A model generated the notes under the pieces. It searched no databases. It saw only the letters and a list, made by a program, of their open reading frames with translations, and was not told the DNA's origin. A stretch of 64,000 nucleotides of DNA from an uncultured Bacteroidota bacterium (lineage in GTDB: Bacteria > Bacteroidota > Bacteroidia > Chitinophagales > Chitinophagaceae): contig CAIWHI010000271.1 in NCBI GenBank assembly GCA_903912435.1, positions 1-64,000 on the forward strand, in the 5' to 3' direction. The position numbers were made by a program, and so were the translations under genes. Shown here piece after piece: positions 44,308-52,570 of the stretch; within the stretch, counting starts at the first letter, position 1, and each line of letters begins with the position of its first letter.

Positions 44308-45190
44308 TAATATTTTTCTCCCAGTCGACGTTTGAATTTATCTTATCATAGATTGTCTCATCTGTCAACTGTGGTTCTTTACCGACGTTCCAGAATAAGA
44401 TATTTTTGCCTGTATTTTTAGGAATGTACTTCCACACCTTAGCATCATAAGATCTAACTGCAGGAAATGGTGGGAGGTTCTTTTCCTTTTCATTGGTTTG
44501 AAACGGCAATGGTTCACTAATGACTTCAGCCCTTCCAAGTTCGCCTGCTTTCAAGTTCCTAGCTACTGCTACAGAATGAAATTTGGCATTTGGCCATGCA
44601 ATTTGAAGAGCTCTGGATAACACACCGGTGGAGATAGCAACATAAACTTCATCTGGTGGATCAATCATAGAAGCAGCATGAACTATTCCTGCTGTAGCAA
44701 GTTCGTGTCTTAAACCAAGTGGAACAAAGAAACTATCATTCTTTTCTGCCCATTCCTTGGCGTATTTGTTCAGATTAGGCATAGCGGCGATCCTTTTGAA
44801 GATCGGCTTAGCACCTTGTTCAATACAGCATGCTTGATGAAGTGAGATTGTTTGGCACGCCGGCATGAATAACACTACTTCTTTGTTTCGATGTCGAGCT
44901 ACGTCTAAAATCGAGACACCGGCCAATCCAACTCTTGGCTGTGAATAAACAATGGTTTTATGATTCGACTTAAATGCCAGTAAATCACCTGCTCTGGTTT
45001 TAGTACCAACGATAAGATCATCTCTGACTACTCTAACACCCTCATGCTCAATAAGGACTGGATCTGGATTGTATGGTGTCCATCCTTCCGTAAGTGATAG
45101 GTAATACTTCTTAGCTTCTTCAAAAGTGCAACCTGGATAAAGATAAGCTTCTTTGTTAATTCCATCTATAACATGATTATCATGTGCCAT
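44267..45190 (-). CDS. PLP-dependent fold-type II enzyme-like protein
   Basis: A 307-residue protein resembling the tryptophan-synthase-beta/ACC-deaminase family: DLIVGTKTRAGDLLAFKSNH with a possible PLP lysine, GLAGVSILDVARHRNKEVVL, HQACCIEQGAKP and a phosphate-binding-like AISTGVLSRALQIAWPNA. PLP enzymes take part in building amino-modified thymines in ViI-type phages. A role in base hypermodification is inferred from the operon. Confidence 0.6.
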   Translation of the reverse strand: MAHDNHVIDGINKEAYLYPGCTFEEAKKYYLSLTEGWTPYNPDPVLIEHEGVRVVRDDLIVGTKTRAGDLLAFKSNHKTIVYSQPRVGLAGVSILDVARHRNKEVVLFMPACQTISLHQACCIEQGAKPIFKRIAAMPNLNKYAKEWAEKNDSFFVPLGLRHELATAGIVHAASMIDPPDEVYVAISTGVLSRALQIAWPNAKFHSVAVARNLKAGELGRAEVISEPLPFQTNEKEKNLPPFPAVRSYDAKVWKYIPKNTGKNILFWNVGKEPQLTDETIYDKINSNVDWEKNINARVVSHTLHSYS

Positions 45191-46166
45191 TGTATTTTCC
45201 TGTTTTTAAAGACCAATTAGAAGGGTACACCCATTCATATGGAATTTGTTTTGTTTGCTGTTTTACACCGTTTCTAATTGCCAGATGTTTATAATACATA
45301 CAAAGTTTATCCTCAACATTGAGATACTTTTGTTTCTTGATGGGATTAAGCGGATGCTCGACCAAATATTTCATATGCTGTACAAACTCATGTCCTGCTT
45401 TATTGGTCGGAATGTACTGTCCATTTTCATCGATCTGATATTGAGCTTTGCTCATATAATTTGGGCAGGCCATAACTTGGCTTAAACCATCAAAGAATCC
45501 AGTGCCACCATGAAGAAAGCTTTCAGGATCAACCCATTCTGGATGTGACATAGCAACGTGTCTAGCAGCATTTTTACATGGATACATTGCATTCTTGAAA
45601 CCTTGGTCATCTACAAAGTGGGTATTCAATAGCTTAGCAAATTCCATCATAGTATAAGGTCTATTCTTAGAACCAAGCAAATTATGCATTGACTCTGCAC
45701 ATCGTGATGGTCCGGTCATCAACCACTTTTTGACATCTGTTCCCTTAGGGTAATATATTTGAAATAAGTCGGACCTAGCATGCCTAACATTACTTTCCAT
45801 TCGTTCTTTGAGAGCATTATTCTTCCATGCCAAATAAGTCTGCCAATGTTCATTAGTAAATGAGAACAATACACAAGCATTTAATACAGTCAATGGATCT
45901 TTGATTTTAGAGACTTCATCAACAAAAGGACATTCATGCCAGTGAAGTCGGTGTGAAAATTGTTGATAATTGTCTTTTAGTAGTGAATCTTCTCGTTTAT
46001 CATACGCAACACAAAAGTCAAAGAACTTCGCAGTCCTTTGCTTTTGAGTCCAATTTTTCATCCAACTTTCTTTTGGTTTTTCTTTTTCGTCTAGTTCTAC
46101 TGTAGCTAGATCGCTGTAAGTGATGTCGTGCAGATCTTCACCTAAAAAACTAATTAGTGATCCCAT
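45180..46166 (-). CDS. Uncharacterised protein of the modification operon
   Basis: A 328-residue helical protein: SWMKNWTQKQRTAKFFDFCV, LNACVLFSFTNEHWQTYLAW, ECPFVDEVSKIKDPLTVLNA. Its helix pattern and FSFTN motif recall the glycosylase-like transferases (aGPT-Pplase group) of thymine-hypermodifying phages, but I cannot confirm this by eye. It overlaps the PLP gene by 11 bases. Confidence 0.5.
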   Translation of the reverse strand: MGSLISFLGEDLHDITYSDLATVELDEKEKPKESWMKNWTQKQRTAKFFDFCVAYDKREDSLLKDNYQQFSHRLHWHECPFVDEVSKIKDPLTVLNACVLFSFTNEHWQTYLAWKNNALKERMESNVRHARSDLFQIYYPKGTDVKKWLMTGPSRCAESMHNLLGSKNRPYTMMEFAKLLNTHFVDDQGFKNAMYPCKNAARHVAMSHPEWVDPESFLHGGTGFFDGLSQVMACPNYMSKAQYQIDENGQYIPTNKAGHEFVQHMKYLVEHPLNPIKKQKYLNVEDKLCMYYKHLAIRNGVKQQTKQIPYEWVYPSNWSLKTGKYNGT

Positions 46167-46178
46167 TTATTGTTCCAT

Positions 46179-46192
46179 TATAAATATAAATA
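46179..46192 (+). promoter_or_regulatory. Tandem late promoters on the plus strand
   Basis: TATAAATATAAATA holds two overlapping exact late octamers, reading into the GIY-YIG relic. Hairpins ATCTGT...ACAGAT and TAACT...AGTTA follow, the second around the AAGGAG site. Confidence 0.65.
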
Positions 46193-46247
46193 TCTGTCAC
46201 GGAGTTGGCGCTCCCACAGATTCTATAACTAGTAAGGAGTTACAGCT

Positions 46248-46427
46248 GTGTTTATTTATTACGTTTACGCATATTTAAGAGAAGATAATACACCATATTA
46301 TATTGGTAAAAGTCATAGGGCTTTTACAAAACAATCTCATTCTACCGAAACTAAGAATAAAATGTCTTTAGCTAGGAAAAAATATTGGGAACAACACCAT
46401 CTAAATAAATCTGTTTTACCATTTTAA
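46248..46427 (+). pseudogene. GIY-YIG endonuclease relic
   Basis: A 59-residue frame from a GTG: FIYYVYAYLREDNTPYYIGK is the first catalytic strand pair, then it jumps directly to SHSTETKNKMSLARKKYW, the NUMOD3 repeat; the middle catalytic domain is missing. Ribosome site and late promoters survive. It runs opposite to the modification operon and overlaps the end of the neighbouring gene. Confidence 0.75.
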
Positions 46428-47565
46428 CATATTCTTTAGGTGAAATGTTAGCTTCTTTAATTATCTTATCATCAGATGGATGTGATTTTATGCCATTAAA
46501 TGTTTTTACTAAACCAAGCTCTAACATAGCCCTTTGTCGACCATATGGATGAATAAATTTACTAGAATTCCAAATTTCATCCATATTAAGATGATTATAA
46601 TCATCACCTGGACGAATATAATTTTCCAAATATCTAATAAAGTCACAACAGACGTCCTCTGCATTATATGGAATCGACCCGGTATCTTCATAGATCTTCA
46701 TCATAACACGATCTAAAAAGTCTTCTTTCTTCATTCGTGAAGTAGGATTAGCCAAATATGAAATGCATTCGACAGCATTGGTTCCATAATAGAACATCGA
46801 CTCTTTGTTAACATATTGAGGGAACCAATCGGCAATATCAGCAATAACAGCTGCGTATTGAAACTTATAGGCATTCATGCCATTATCATTGTTCCACTTA
46901 AACATGAAGTCGCCTACTTCTCGTAGGTCTTTCTTTTGAGCTGAAGATTCCAGCCATTCTGCCATATCTCTGGCTAAGCGAGGAGCATATTCACAAAGGT
47001 AATAGTCTCCACCACGCTTATAGTCTTTAGTCGGCTTAGGAAAACTGGGGAACTGATATCCAATAGATGTATAGAAAGGGGCATTGTAGTTCTTAATAAA
47101 CTTAGCCATTTCTTCAATCGTCTTGTAGTTATACAAGTGAATCAAAATGGTATTATGATACCCAGATGGCTTAGTAGAATAGTTAATCGCAGAACCGGTA
47201 ACTCGATGTAAAATGAAAATGTAAAGCCATTCCGGCAATTTAAAATCGGAATGCTTACCAGTCCAATCATTGGCAACCATCTCACGCTGCCGAGTTACCT
47301 TGCCGACCTTCATTTTCTCCCAATATGGATGCTTATCTGTCCAACCATAAAAGCAGTCATTAATGATTTGAGAGAAACCGGCATACTTCCTTTCGACTAC
47401 GTCATAAAGTTCAACATGATGCATCAGGTCATCATTAACATTGCTTTCTAAATGTGAAAGCATCCCATAAGGAGGATTAGAAGAGACGTTACATTTTTCT
47501 TGTTGATCTGAAGCCATAGCGAAATATCGCAAGAATTCATCATAGTATTCTGTAGTCTCAATCAT
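46372..47565 (-). CDS. Uncharacterised protein, possible base-hypermodification enzyme
   Basis: A 397-residue protein: PEWLYIFILHRVTGSAINYS, GYHNTILIHLYNYKTIEEMA and FYTSIGYQFPSFPKP are striking and resemble, to my eye, helix-hairpin-helix glycosylase-like transferases of thymine-modifying phages. It is next to dCMP deaminase. The C-terminus (VVPNIFS) overlaps the plus-strand GIY-YIG relic, so the original end may have been altered by that insertion. Confidence 0.5.
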   Translation of the reverse strand: MIETTEYYDEFLRYFAMASDQQEKCNVSSNPPYGMLSHLESNVNDDLMHHVELYDVVERKYAGFSQIINDCFYGWTDKHPYWEKMKVGKVTRQREMVANDWTGKHSDFKLPEWLYIFILHRVTGSAINYSTKPSGYHNTILIHLYNYKTIEEMAKFIKNYNAPFYTSIGYQFPSFPKPTKDYKRGGDYYLCEYAPRLARDMAEWLESSAQKKDLREVGDFMFKWNNDNGMNAYKFQYAAVIADIADWFPQYVNKESMFYYGTNAVECISYLANPTSRMKKEDFLDRVMMKIYEDTGSIPYNAEDVCCDFIRYLENYIRPGDDYNHLNMDEIWNSSKFIHPYGRQRAMLELGLVKTFNGIKSHPSDDKIIKEANISPKEYVKMVKQIYLDGVVPNIFS

Positions 47566-47582
47566 TAATGTATTCTTTCAAC

Positions 47583-48041
47583 TTAAAGCATATATGCTTT
47601 GACACCGGCTTCTTTAAACATATCAGAAGTTAGCTTACCAGAGTCTTTCCATTTGTCGGCAATATTTTCTGGATAGCACATAAAGACTCGTTTAATGCCA
47701 ACTTGAATAACGCCCTTAGCACACTCAGAGCAAACCGGCAAACCATAAACAAATAAATCTGCATCTTTCAAAGAAACACCATTCAATGTGGCATTATAAA
47801 TGCAATTCATTTCGCCATGGATAGTGTATTTGTATTTAGTCTCTCGATCATTAAGGCGTTCAGAAGAATCATCAAAACGACGAGGAAAGCCATTATACCC
47901 CTGTGATAAGATCTGACCATGACTACCAACTGCCACTGCTCCAATCTTGCTACTCGGATCTTTCGACCAAGTAGAGATATGACGAGCCATGTCAAGGTAG
48001 CGTAAGATCCAGCTAGATGATAAGTTCAAAGTGTCTTTCAT
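47583..48041 (-). CDS. cd: dCMP deaminase
   Basis: A 152-residue zinc deaminase from the ATG at 48041: H75-G-E77 in TIHGEMNC and C104/C107 in LPVCSECAKG. It converts dCMP to dUMP and so balances the thymidylate pool against the hydroxymethyl-dCMP branch. It overlaps the dCMP hydroxymethylase gene by 29 bases. Confidence 0.9.
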   Translation of the reverse strand: MKDTLNLSSSWILRYLDMARHISTWSKDPSSKIGAVAVGSHGQILSQGYNGFPRRFDDSSERLNDRETKYKYTIHGEMNCIYNATLNGVSLKDADLFVYGLPVCSECAKGVIQVGIKRVFMCYPENIADKWKDSGKLTSDMFKEAGVKAYML

Positions 48042-48669
48042 AAACGTGAAGGCTCCCAGCATTCCAATAAATCAAACCGCGTTCCACTTTAAGTTCTTTG
48101 CAAAGCATATCAAGAACATGTGATTGCCAAAAGTAATCATTTTTATAACCAAAAACGACATCATTGCTTCGCATTTGAACGATAGCATTGAGCTTATCAT
48201 TTCTAATAACATATTGCACTGCATTTGTGCACATGAAATCAGACATACCATCTTTATTATAATCGGTCCACATACTCGGCCGAGTATAGATCATAACAGC
48301 GCGCCGAGAATCATGATTCTTAGTGAGCTCTTTTACAACGTTATTATATTGATCTCCATTGCTTTGAGACCAGATACACCAACCATAATTTGAATTGATC
48401 AAACCGTAAGGAGTAGAAACCTGTTGCCAAATAGCTGGAGGACCACCAGGAATAGCATTGACATTAAGAGACTTGGAGTGATACCAAGCGATCTCACGAT
48501 CGACATAAGACTGATTGACTTTACCGAAGATAGATGGTTCGTCGGCGATGAAGTTCGCATTGATAATCTCGAGCATTTTGACACCAGTCTTATCAGTGAC
48601 ATATTGCTCAATACTCTTAAGCTGTTGAAAGCGCTCTCTGATGCTACTGACAGTGAGATATGTGAACAT
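48013..48669 (-). CDS. 42: dCMP hydroxymethylase gp42
   Basis: This 218-residue protein matches T4 gp42 over its length (VTDKTGVKMLEII, FIADEPSIFG, WQQVSTPYGLINSNYGW, DYNKDGMSDFMCTNAVQY). The catalytic Cys147 and Asp178 in GYKNDYFW (Asp rather than the Asn of thymidylate synthase) predict dCMP as substrate. The product 5-hydroxymethyl-dCMP would replace cytosine in phage DNA and protect it from host nucleases. Confidence 0.95.
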   Translation of the reverse strand: MFTYLTVSSIRERFQQLKSIEQYVTDKTGVKMLEIINANFIADEPSIFGKVNQSYVDREIAWYHSKSLNVNAIPGGPPAIWQQVSTPYGLINSNYGWCIWSQSNGDQYNNVVKELTKNHDSRRAVMIYTRPSMWTDYNKDGMSDFMCTNAVQYVIRNDKLNAIVQMRSNDVVFGYKNDYFWQSHVLDMLCKELKVERGLIYWNAGSLHVYERHFELII

Positions 48670-49016
48670 CAAACTTTCTTTCGATTCAAAAAGTCACGAG
48701 TGATATCTTGACCATCCATCTTACCACGGGAATAAGTGACAAAGAAAGATGCATAATTGATCATATCTTTGGCTGAGTCTTCAAGTGATTCGAAGTTTGG
48801 TGTATAAGTCGGATCATTTTGCATTGCTTCCATAACCGACCGCATGCGAAGCATCTTAGCATGCATAATCTCAAGGATAGTTAAGCAACCAGATGGATAG
48901 TAATCCGCCTGTGTAATATTAGAAGTCGGATTCTGATAATCACGAGACTTTTTAGTTTGAAGGTCAATGCACTCTTGAAGCACAGTAACCGAGTAACGTT
49001 GTGTAGTTTGTGACAT
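48669..49016 (-). CDS. DUF1599-like NTP pyrophosphatase family protein
   Basis: A 115-residue helical protein: KSRDYQNPTSNITQADYYPS and TILEIMHAKMLRMRSVMEAM fit the DUF1599 (nucleotide-modification-associated) family. Such proteins accompany modified-base pathways and may hydrolyse unmodified nucleotides. It overlaps gp42 directly. Confidence 0.75.
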   Translation of the reverse strand: MSQTTQRYSVTVLQECIDLQTKKSRDYQNPTSNITQADYYPSGCLTILEIMHAKMLRMRSVMEAMQNDPTYTPNFESLEDSAKDMINYASFFVTYSRGKMDGQDITRDFLNRKKV

Positions 49017-49423
49017 TAAACGCTAAACCTTTTAAGGTTGCTACGCTTAACGATATCTGAGTGATCAGGGGCAACCCAACCCTCTGGCTTAATAAGATCC
49101 GGAAGACCAAATGGATTAGGACGAGAAGCCTTAACACCAGGAGTCTTATTCATATTAGCTTCATGAACCAAGTCCCAAGCTTCACCGGAAGCGACATTGA
49201 AAGCGTCAAGAGTTCCAATAGCCACAACACATAGATCGATAAGAGCATCGACTACATCTTCCTGATTAGTTGCGGACTTCAGTTCATCGAGTTCTTCTTG
49301 AAGAAACTTAATACGAAACTGTAGATATTCCTTGAGCATTTCAGGGCTAAGCTCATCGAATTTTGAAGTGAAACCGTAGTGATCATGTAGTTCGGCAATA
49401 TCGGCAACCCAGTTTTCTGACAT
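49016..49423 (-). CDS. MazG-like nucleotide pyrophosphohydrolase
   Basis: A 135-residue all-alpha protein from the ATG at 49423. FLQEELDELKSAT and DVVDALIDLCVVAIG give the ExxE and ExxD-like metal sites of MazG/HisE proteins. It may remove dCTP or stress nucleotides. Confidence 0.8.
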   Translation of the reverse strand: MSENWVADIAELHDHYGFTSKFDELSPEMLKEYLQFRIKFLQEELDELKSATNQEDVVDALIDLCVVAIGTLDAFNVASGEAWDLVHEANMNKTPGVKASRPNPFGLPDLIKPEGWVAPDHSDIVKRSNLKRFSV

Positions 49424-49433
49424 ATTATTTTCC

Positions 49434-49982
49434 TTATGAAATCCAAATTGGAGGTGTGCGGTTTTTCCAAGAATGGATATGTGGCTTACCCATCTTATAA
49501 TAGTTCCTGTAATTGTCAACAGGATCTTTGCTAATAATATACTTTTCGTCCATACAAGATGGCATAAGAGTCATATCATGTGCTTCTAGATTCTTTGGAG
49601 GAGAAGCTAACATATAACTAAGCTCACCGAAGCACTTATGCACTTTACCATAGCGATAACTATATTCTTTACCCAAAGCAAAGAAATGCTCAACTAGCCA
49701 ATCATAATTCATAATTGACTGCCGACACCAAACTGCTGATGGATGATTGATGTGAGTGGCTTGGTAGAGATGCTCATCACGTGCATCATCAAGGATGTAG
49801 CGCTTGACATTTCGATTAGTCTTAGACTTTCCAATAATAAGACGACCATCCAAGACTCGATGTGCTGTCGACAAAAGCTGTGCAGATTCGAGAATCATTT
49901 TGACGACATGCTTATCGACCATATCCTGAGCTGCTTGCTTAGGATCGGTGTCTACGTAGAAGATGTTAATAAGAGCCTCCAT
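49434..49982 (-). CDS. Conserved T4-like phage protein, unknown
   Basis: A 182-residue protein from the ATG at 49982 (MEALINIFYVDTDPKQAAQD; upstream frame ignored). DKHVVKMILESAQLLSTAHR, HINHPSAVWCRQSIMNYDWL and YRNYYKMGKPHIHSWKNRTP form a signature seen in many T4-like phages. Function unknown; co-location suggests nucleotide or DNA metabolism. Confidence 0.65.
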   Translation of the reverse strand: MEALINIFYVDTDPKQAAQDMVDKHVVKMILESAQLLSTAHRVLDGRLIIGKSKTNRNVKRYILDDARDEHLYQATHINHPSAVWCRQSIMNYDWLVEHFFALGKEYSYRYGKVHKCFGELSYMLASPPKNLEAHDMTLMPSCMDEKYIISKDPVDNYRNYYKMGKPHIHSWKNRTPPIWIS

Positions 49983-50026
49983 TTTATAGATAGATAATAA
50001 CACAGACAAAGATATTATAATGTTTC

Positions 50027-50179
50027 CATAACCAAAAGTCATAAGATAGCAATAGGTTTAGCGCAAAAAGGCAGAGTCCATAAAAATGACACTTGCATTC
50101 ATTGTGGTAATATTGCATCTGTTTTTAATATTAGTCGTTGGCATAACGATAACTGTAAATATTTATTATCTCAATAAGT
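50027..50179 (+). pseudogene. HNH endonuclease C-terminal relic
   Basis: A plus-strand frame without start: SHKIAIGLAQKGRVHKNDTC, IHCGNIASVFNISRWHNDNC. This is the NUMOD3 plus zinc-finger tail of an HNH homing enzyme (compare the tail CPHCNKEGKSAVMFRYHFENC of the intact gene at 22377-23009). The catalytic part is gone. Confidence 0.7.
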
Positions 50180-50191
50180 GTTCATAATAGC

Positions 50192-50683
50192 TCAAGTCCG
50201 GAGCAACGTTGGTTTCCACTTTTTGAAGGCTTGAGTTCGGTGAATTGGATTGGCTCTCGAATAAAATGGGATGCCATCCAAGTAGTCCATGCAGTGCTGG
50301 AAGGCTCGTGCTGTTAGACCAGTGAAAGTTTCTGTGCGGACTTCACCATTCGGCATAGCAAAACGAACTCGACAGTGCTGCGGCCTCTTTATCTTAACAC
50401 GCATATCTGGAAATGTCAATGATGTTTCTTCAAGCATGACAATTGCTTCACTCGGTTGTACTATGCGAGGATTGAAACACGCATAATTCTGAGGAGACCC
50501 TCGCATCACAAACAATCTGTAAGGAAGACCCACTTGAATAGCAGTAAGGTAAATCGCATTGTGTTCGTACATGAACTTTACCATTTCTTGAGAAAGCTCA
50601 AGAGGATCGAATGGCGGTTCCTGAAACTTAAATGGTTCGCTCTTTTGCTTTAGAAGAGGGTCATTATATTTTAATAGATTCAT
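50192..50683 (-). CDS. Peptide deformylase-like, active site degenerate
   Basis: A 163-residue protein with the deformylase fold: motif I YLTAIQVGLP (45-54) is fair, but motif II reads LEETSLTFP where EGCLS is expected (Cys replaced by Thr87), and motif III reads QHCMDYLDG where QHExDHL is expected (Glu to Cys131, second His to Tyr134). Zinc binding and catalysis are therefore unlikely in the usual form. It may be a regulator or bind host targets. Confidence 0.75.
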   Translation of the reverse strand: MNLLKYNDPLLKQKSEPFKFQEPPFDPLELSQEMVKFMYEHNAIYLTAIQVGLPYRLFVMRGSPQNYACFNPRIVQPSEAIVMLEETSLTFPDMRVKIKRPQHCRVRFAMPNGEVRTETFTGLTARAFQHCMDYLDGIPFYSRANPIHRTQAFKKWKPTLLRT

Positions 50684-50841
50684 TCTTTTTCTCTCAAGAT
50701 CAGGTGATTATCTTCGCTGAGGTGCCATTCTAAGTCGGTATCTTCATTCCAGCCAAGTTTAAAAACAAATTCAGGTGGAAAGGGGAGCAATAAATCATCC
50801 GAATCTAGATCTTGCTCAAAATTTACAACATATGATTTCAT
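50680..50841 (-). CDS. Small AbrB-like protein
   Basis: A 53-residue protein: PFPPEFVFKLGWNEDTDLEW then HLSEDNHLILREKE. The pattern F-P-x-E-x(3)-LGW-x-DxxL-W resembles AbrB-like swapped-hairpin domains seen in T4-like phages. Stop and the next start overlap (ATGA). Confidence 0.65.
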   Translation of the reverse strand: MKSYVVNFEQDLDSDDLLLPFPPEFVFKLGWNEDTDLEWHLSEDNHLILREKE

Positions 50842-50842
50842 T

Positions 50843-52570
50843 TTATACCTCGATAGAAGAGAAGTTCTTATTCTTTACAAACTTGATGGTGTTATCGAAC
50901 TTTTCAAAAAGCTGTTCTCTGTGAGAGATGATGAATACATTCGAGTCTTTAGAGATGTTATTGATGATCTTAAGCAGGTCATCTGCAGCATTTCCATCCA
51001 AACTTGAATCAAAAACTTCATCAAGAATGAGCAAATTAGTGCTCAATGAGTTACGAAGCTTAGCAACGGCGCGCCATGTGAATAAGATGGCCAAGTCAAT
51101 CTTTTGCTTTTCACCTTCAGAAAACGAGGAATAAGTGAAAGCATCACGATATCTTGACTTAATGGTTTCGTTGAACTGTTCATCTAGTTGGAACTCGCAA
51201 AACAAATCGAACTCAGCCAGATATTTGTTGATAAGCTTATTGATCACTGGAATATACTGATTGATGATCTTAGTTTTGATGCCGCCATCTTTAAGCATAT
51301 TCGATGCAGCAGACAGAACATGTCTATCTTCTTGTATTCTATTATAGTTTGAAGCAATTGTCAACCGCTCATTTTGAAGATCTTCCATCGTATCATCTGA
51401 GCTATCTTTAACCTTTTTAGTGGCCTGCTTTATCTCACTTGATAAAGTTTCAATTTGATTTTGGCAGTTAGATATTTCAGAATTAAGGACATACAACTTG
51501 GCTCGATCATCATTGATGATTTTTTGCATTTCAAAGATGGCTTGTAGTTTTTCATTAGTTTGATTGAACTTTGCAACCAACTTTTCCAGACCATCTTCAA
51601 TTTCTTTTATTTGCTTGGAACGATTTTCCACTGAAGTGCACTTAAACTGCTCATCGATATTCTGACGACATGTTGGACATGTATCATGCTTACCAAAGAA
51701 AGCAATTTCTTTTTGTAGTTGATCATTACGAACTTCTATTTGAGCTCGAATGGTCTTAAGTTCATCGAGCTTCTTTTGAACTACTTTGACATCTTCGATT
51801 TTGAATTCTATCTGTTCAATCTTATTCACGAGCTCATGTTGATCTTCATTCAGCTTCTTTAACTTCTTTTCAAAGTCTTTGATGCTTTGTTTCTTCTGCT
51901 TAACAAACTCATCATTTTTCTTACGAAGTTCTTCAAGATGCTGCTCGACCAGATCAATTTTTTGTTCGATGAAATCTTTTTGATATTCTGCTTCTAAAAG
52001 TTCTTGCTGATTAGTATCGATTTTCTTTTTCAATAAAGTATTCATGGTAGTGAATACTTCTAGATCGAGCAGATCTTCAATAATTTCCCTGCGTCTACCG
52101 GTTGGCAATTGCATAAAAGGAACAAATGATGCAGCGCCTAGAATGACAACTTGACAAAAAGACTTATAGTTGATTCTAAGGATATGCTTTTCAAGGATTT
52201 CCTGATAGTCTCTATTATCTGCGCTCTGATTAACCAAGACTTCATTGCAATATACTTCGAAGATGTTTGGCTTCATACCACGAATGATCTTATATCGATT
52301 TGAATTTGCACGGAAGTAGAGTTCTACAACCGCATCTTTTTTATTGATAGTATTAACCAACTGAGGTTTGTTGATATTCCTGAAAGTCTTGCCAGATAGA
52401 GCAAAAGTTAGTGCATCGAGAATAGTCGACTTACCGGCACCATTTACACCTACGATTAAAGTGGTGCCAGTATTTTGAAAGCTTACTTCAGTGAAAACAT
52501 TTCCTGTAGAAAGGATATTTTTCCATCTGATTTTTTCGAAGATAACTGAATAACTGACATTTAAACTCAC
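50843..52570 (-). CDS. 46: Recombination endonuclease subunit gp46 (Rad50-like)
   Basis: A 575-residue SMC/Rad50-type ATPase with GTG start overlapping the gp47 stop (GTGA). Walker A is VGVNGAGKSTILDAL, the zinc hook DTCPTCRQNI sits between two coiled coils, the signature is YSSFSEGEKQKIDLA, and Walker B ends LLILDEVFDSSLDG. With gp47 it resects DNA ends for recombination-dependent replication. Confidence 0.95.
   Translation of the reverse strand: MSLNVSYSVIFEKIRWKNILSTGNVFTEVSFQNTGTTLIVGVNGAGKSTILDALTFALSGKTFRNINKPQLVNTINKKDAVVELYFRANSNRYKIIRGMKPNIFEVYCNEVLVNQSADNRDYQEILEKHILRINYKSFCQVVILGAASFVPFMQLPTGRRREIIEDLLDLEVFTTMNTLLKKKIDTNQQELLEAEYQKDFIEQKIDLVEQHLEELRKKNDEFVKQKKQSIKDFEKKLKKLNEDQHELVNKIEQIEFKIEDVKVVQKKLDELKTIRAQIEVRNDQLQKEIAFFGKHDTCPTCRQNIDEQFKCTSVENRSKQIKEIEDGLEKLVAKFNQTNEKLQAIFEMQKIINDDRAKLYVLNSEISNCQNQIETLSSEIKQATKKVKDSSDDTMEDLQNERLTIASNYNRIQEDRHVLSAASNMLKDGGIKTKIINQYIPVINKLINKYLAEFDLFCEFQLDEQFNETIKSRYRDAFTYSSFSEGEKQKIDLAILFTWRAVAKLRNSLSTNLLILDEVFDSSLDGNAADDLLKIINNISKDSNVFIISHREQLFEKFDNTIKFVKNKNFSSIEV

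Noticed and set aside
49500..49530. TTGACA with TATAAG near the MazG-like gene
   Set aside because: Spacing of 14 bases is too short for a normal promoter.
51340..51375. TTGACA-type promoter within gene 46
   Set aside because: The -10 options are at 12-13 or need a poor TAGAAT, and no gene start follows.
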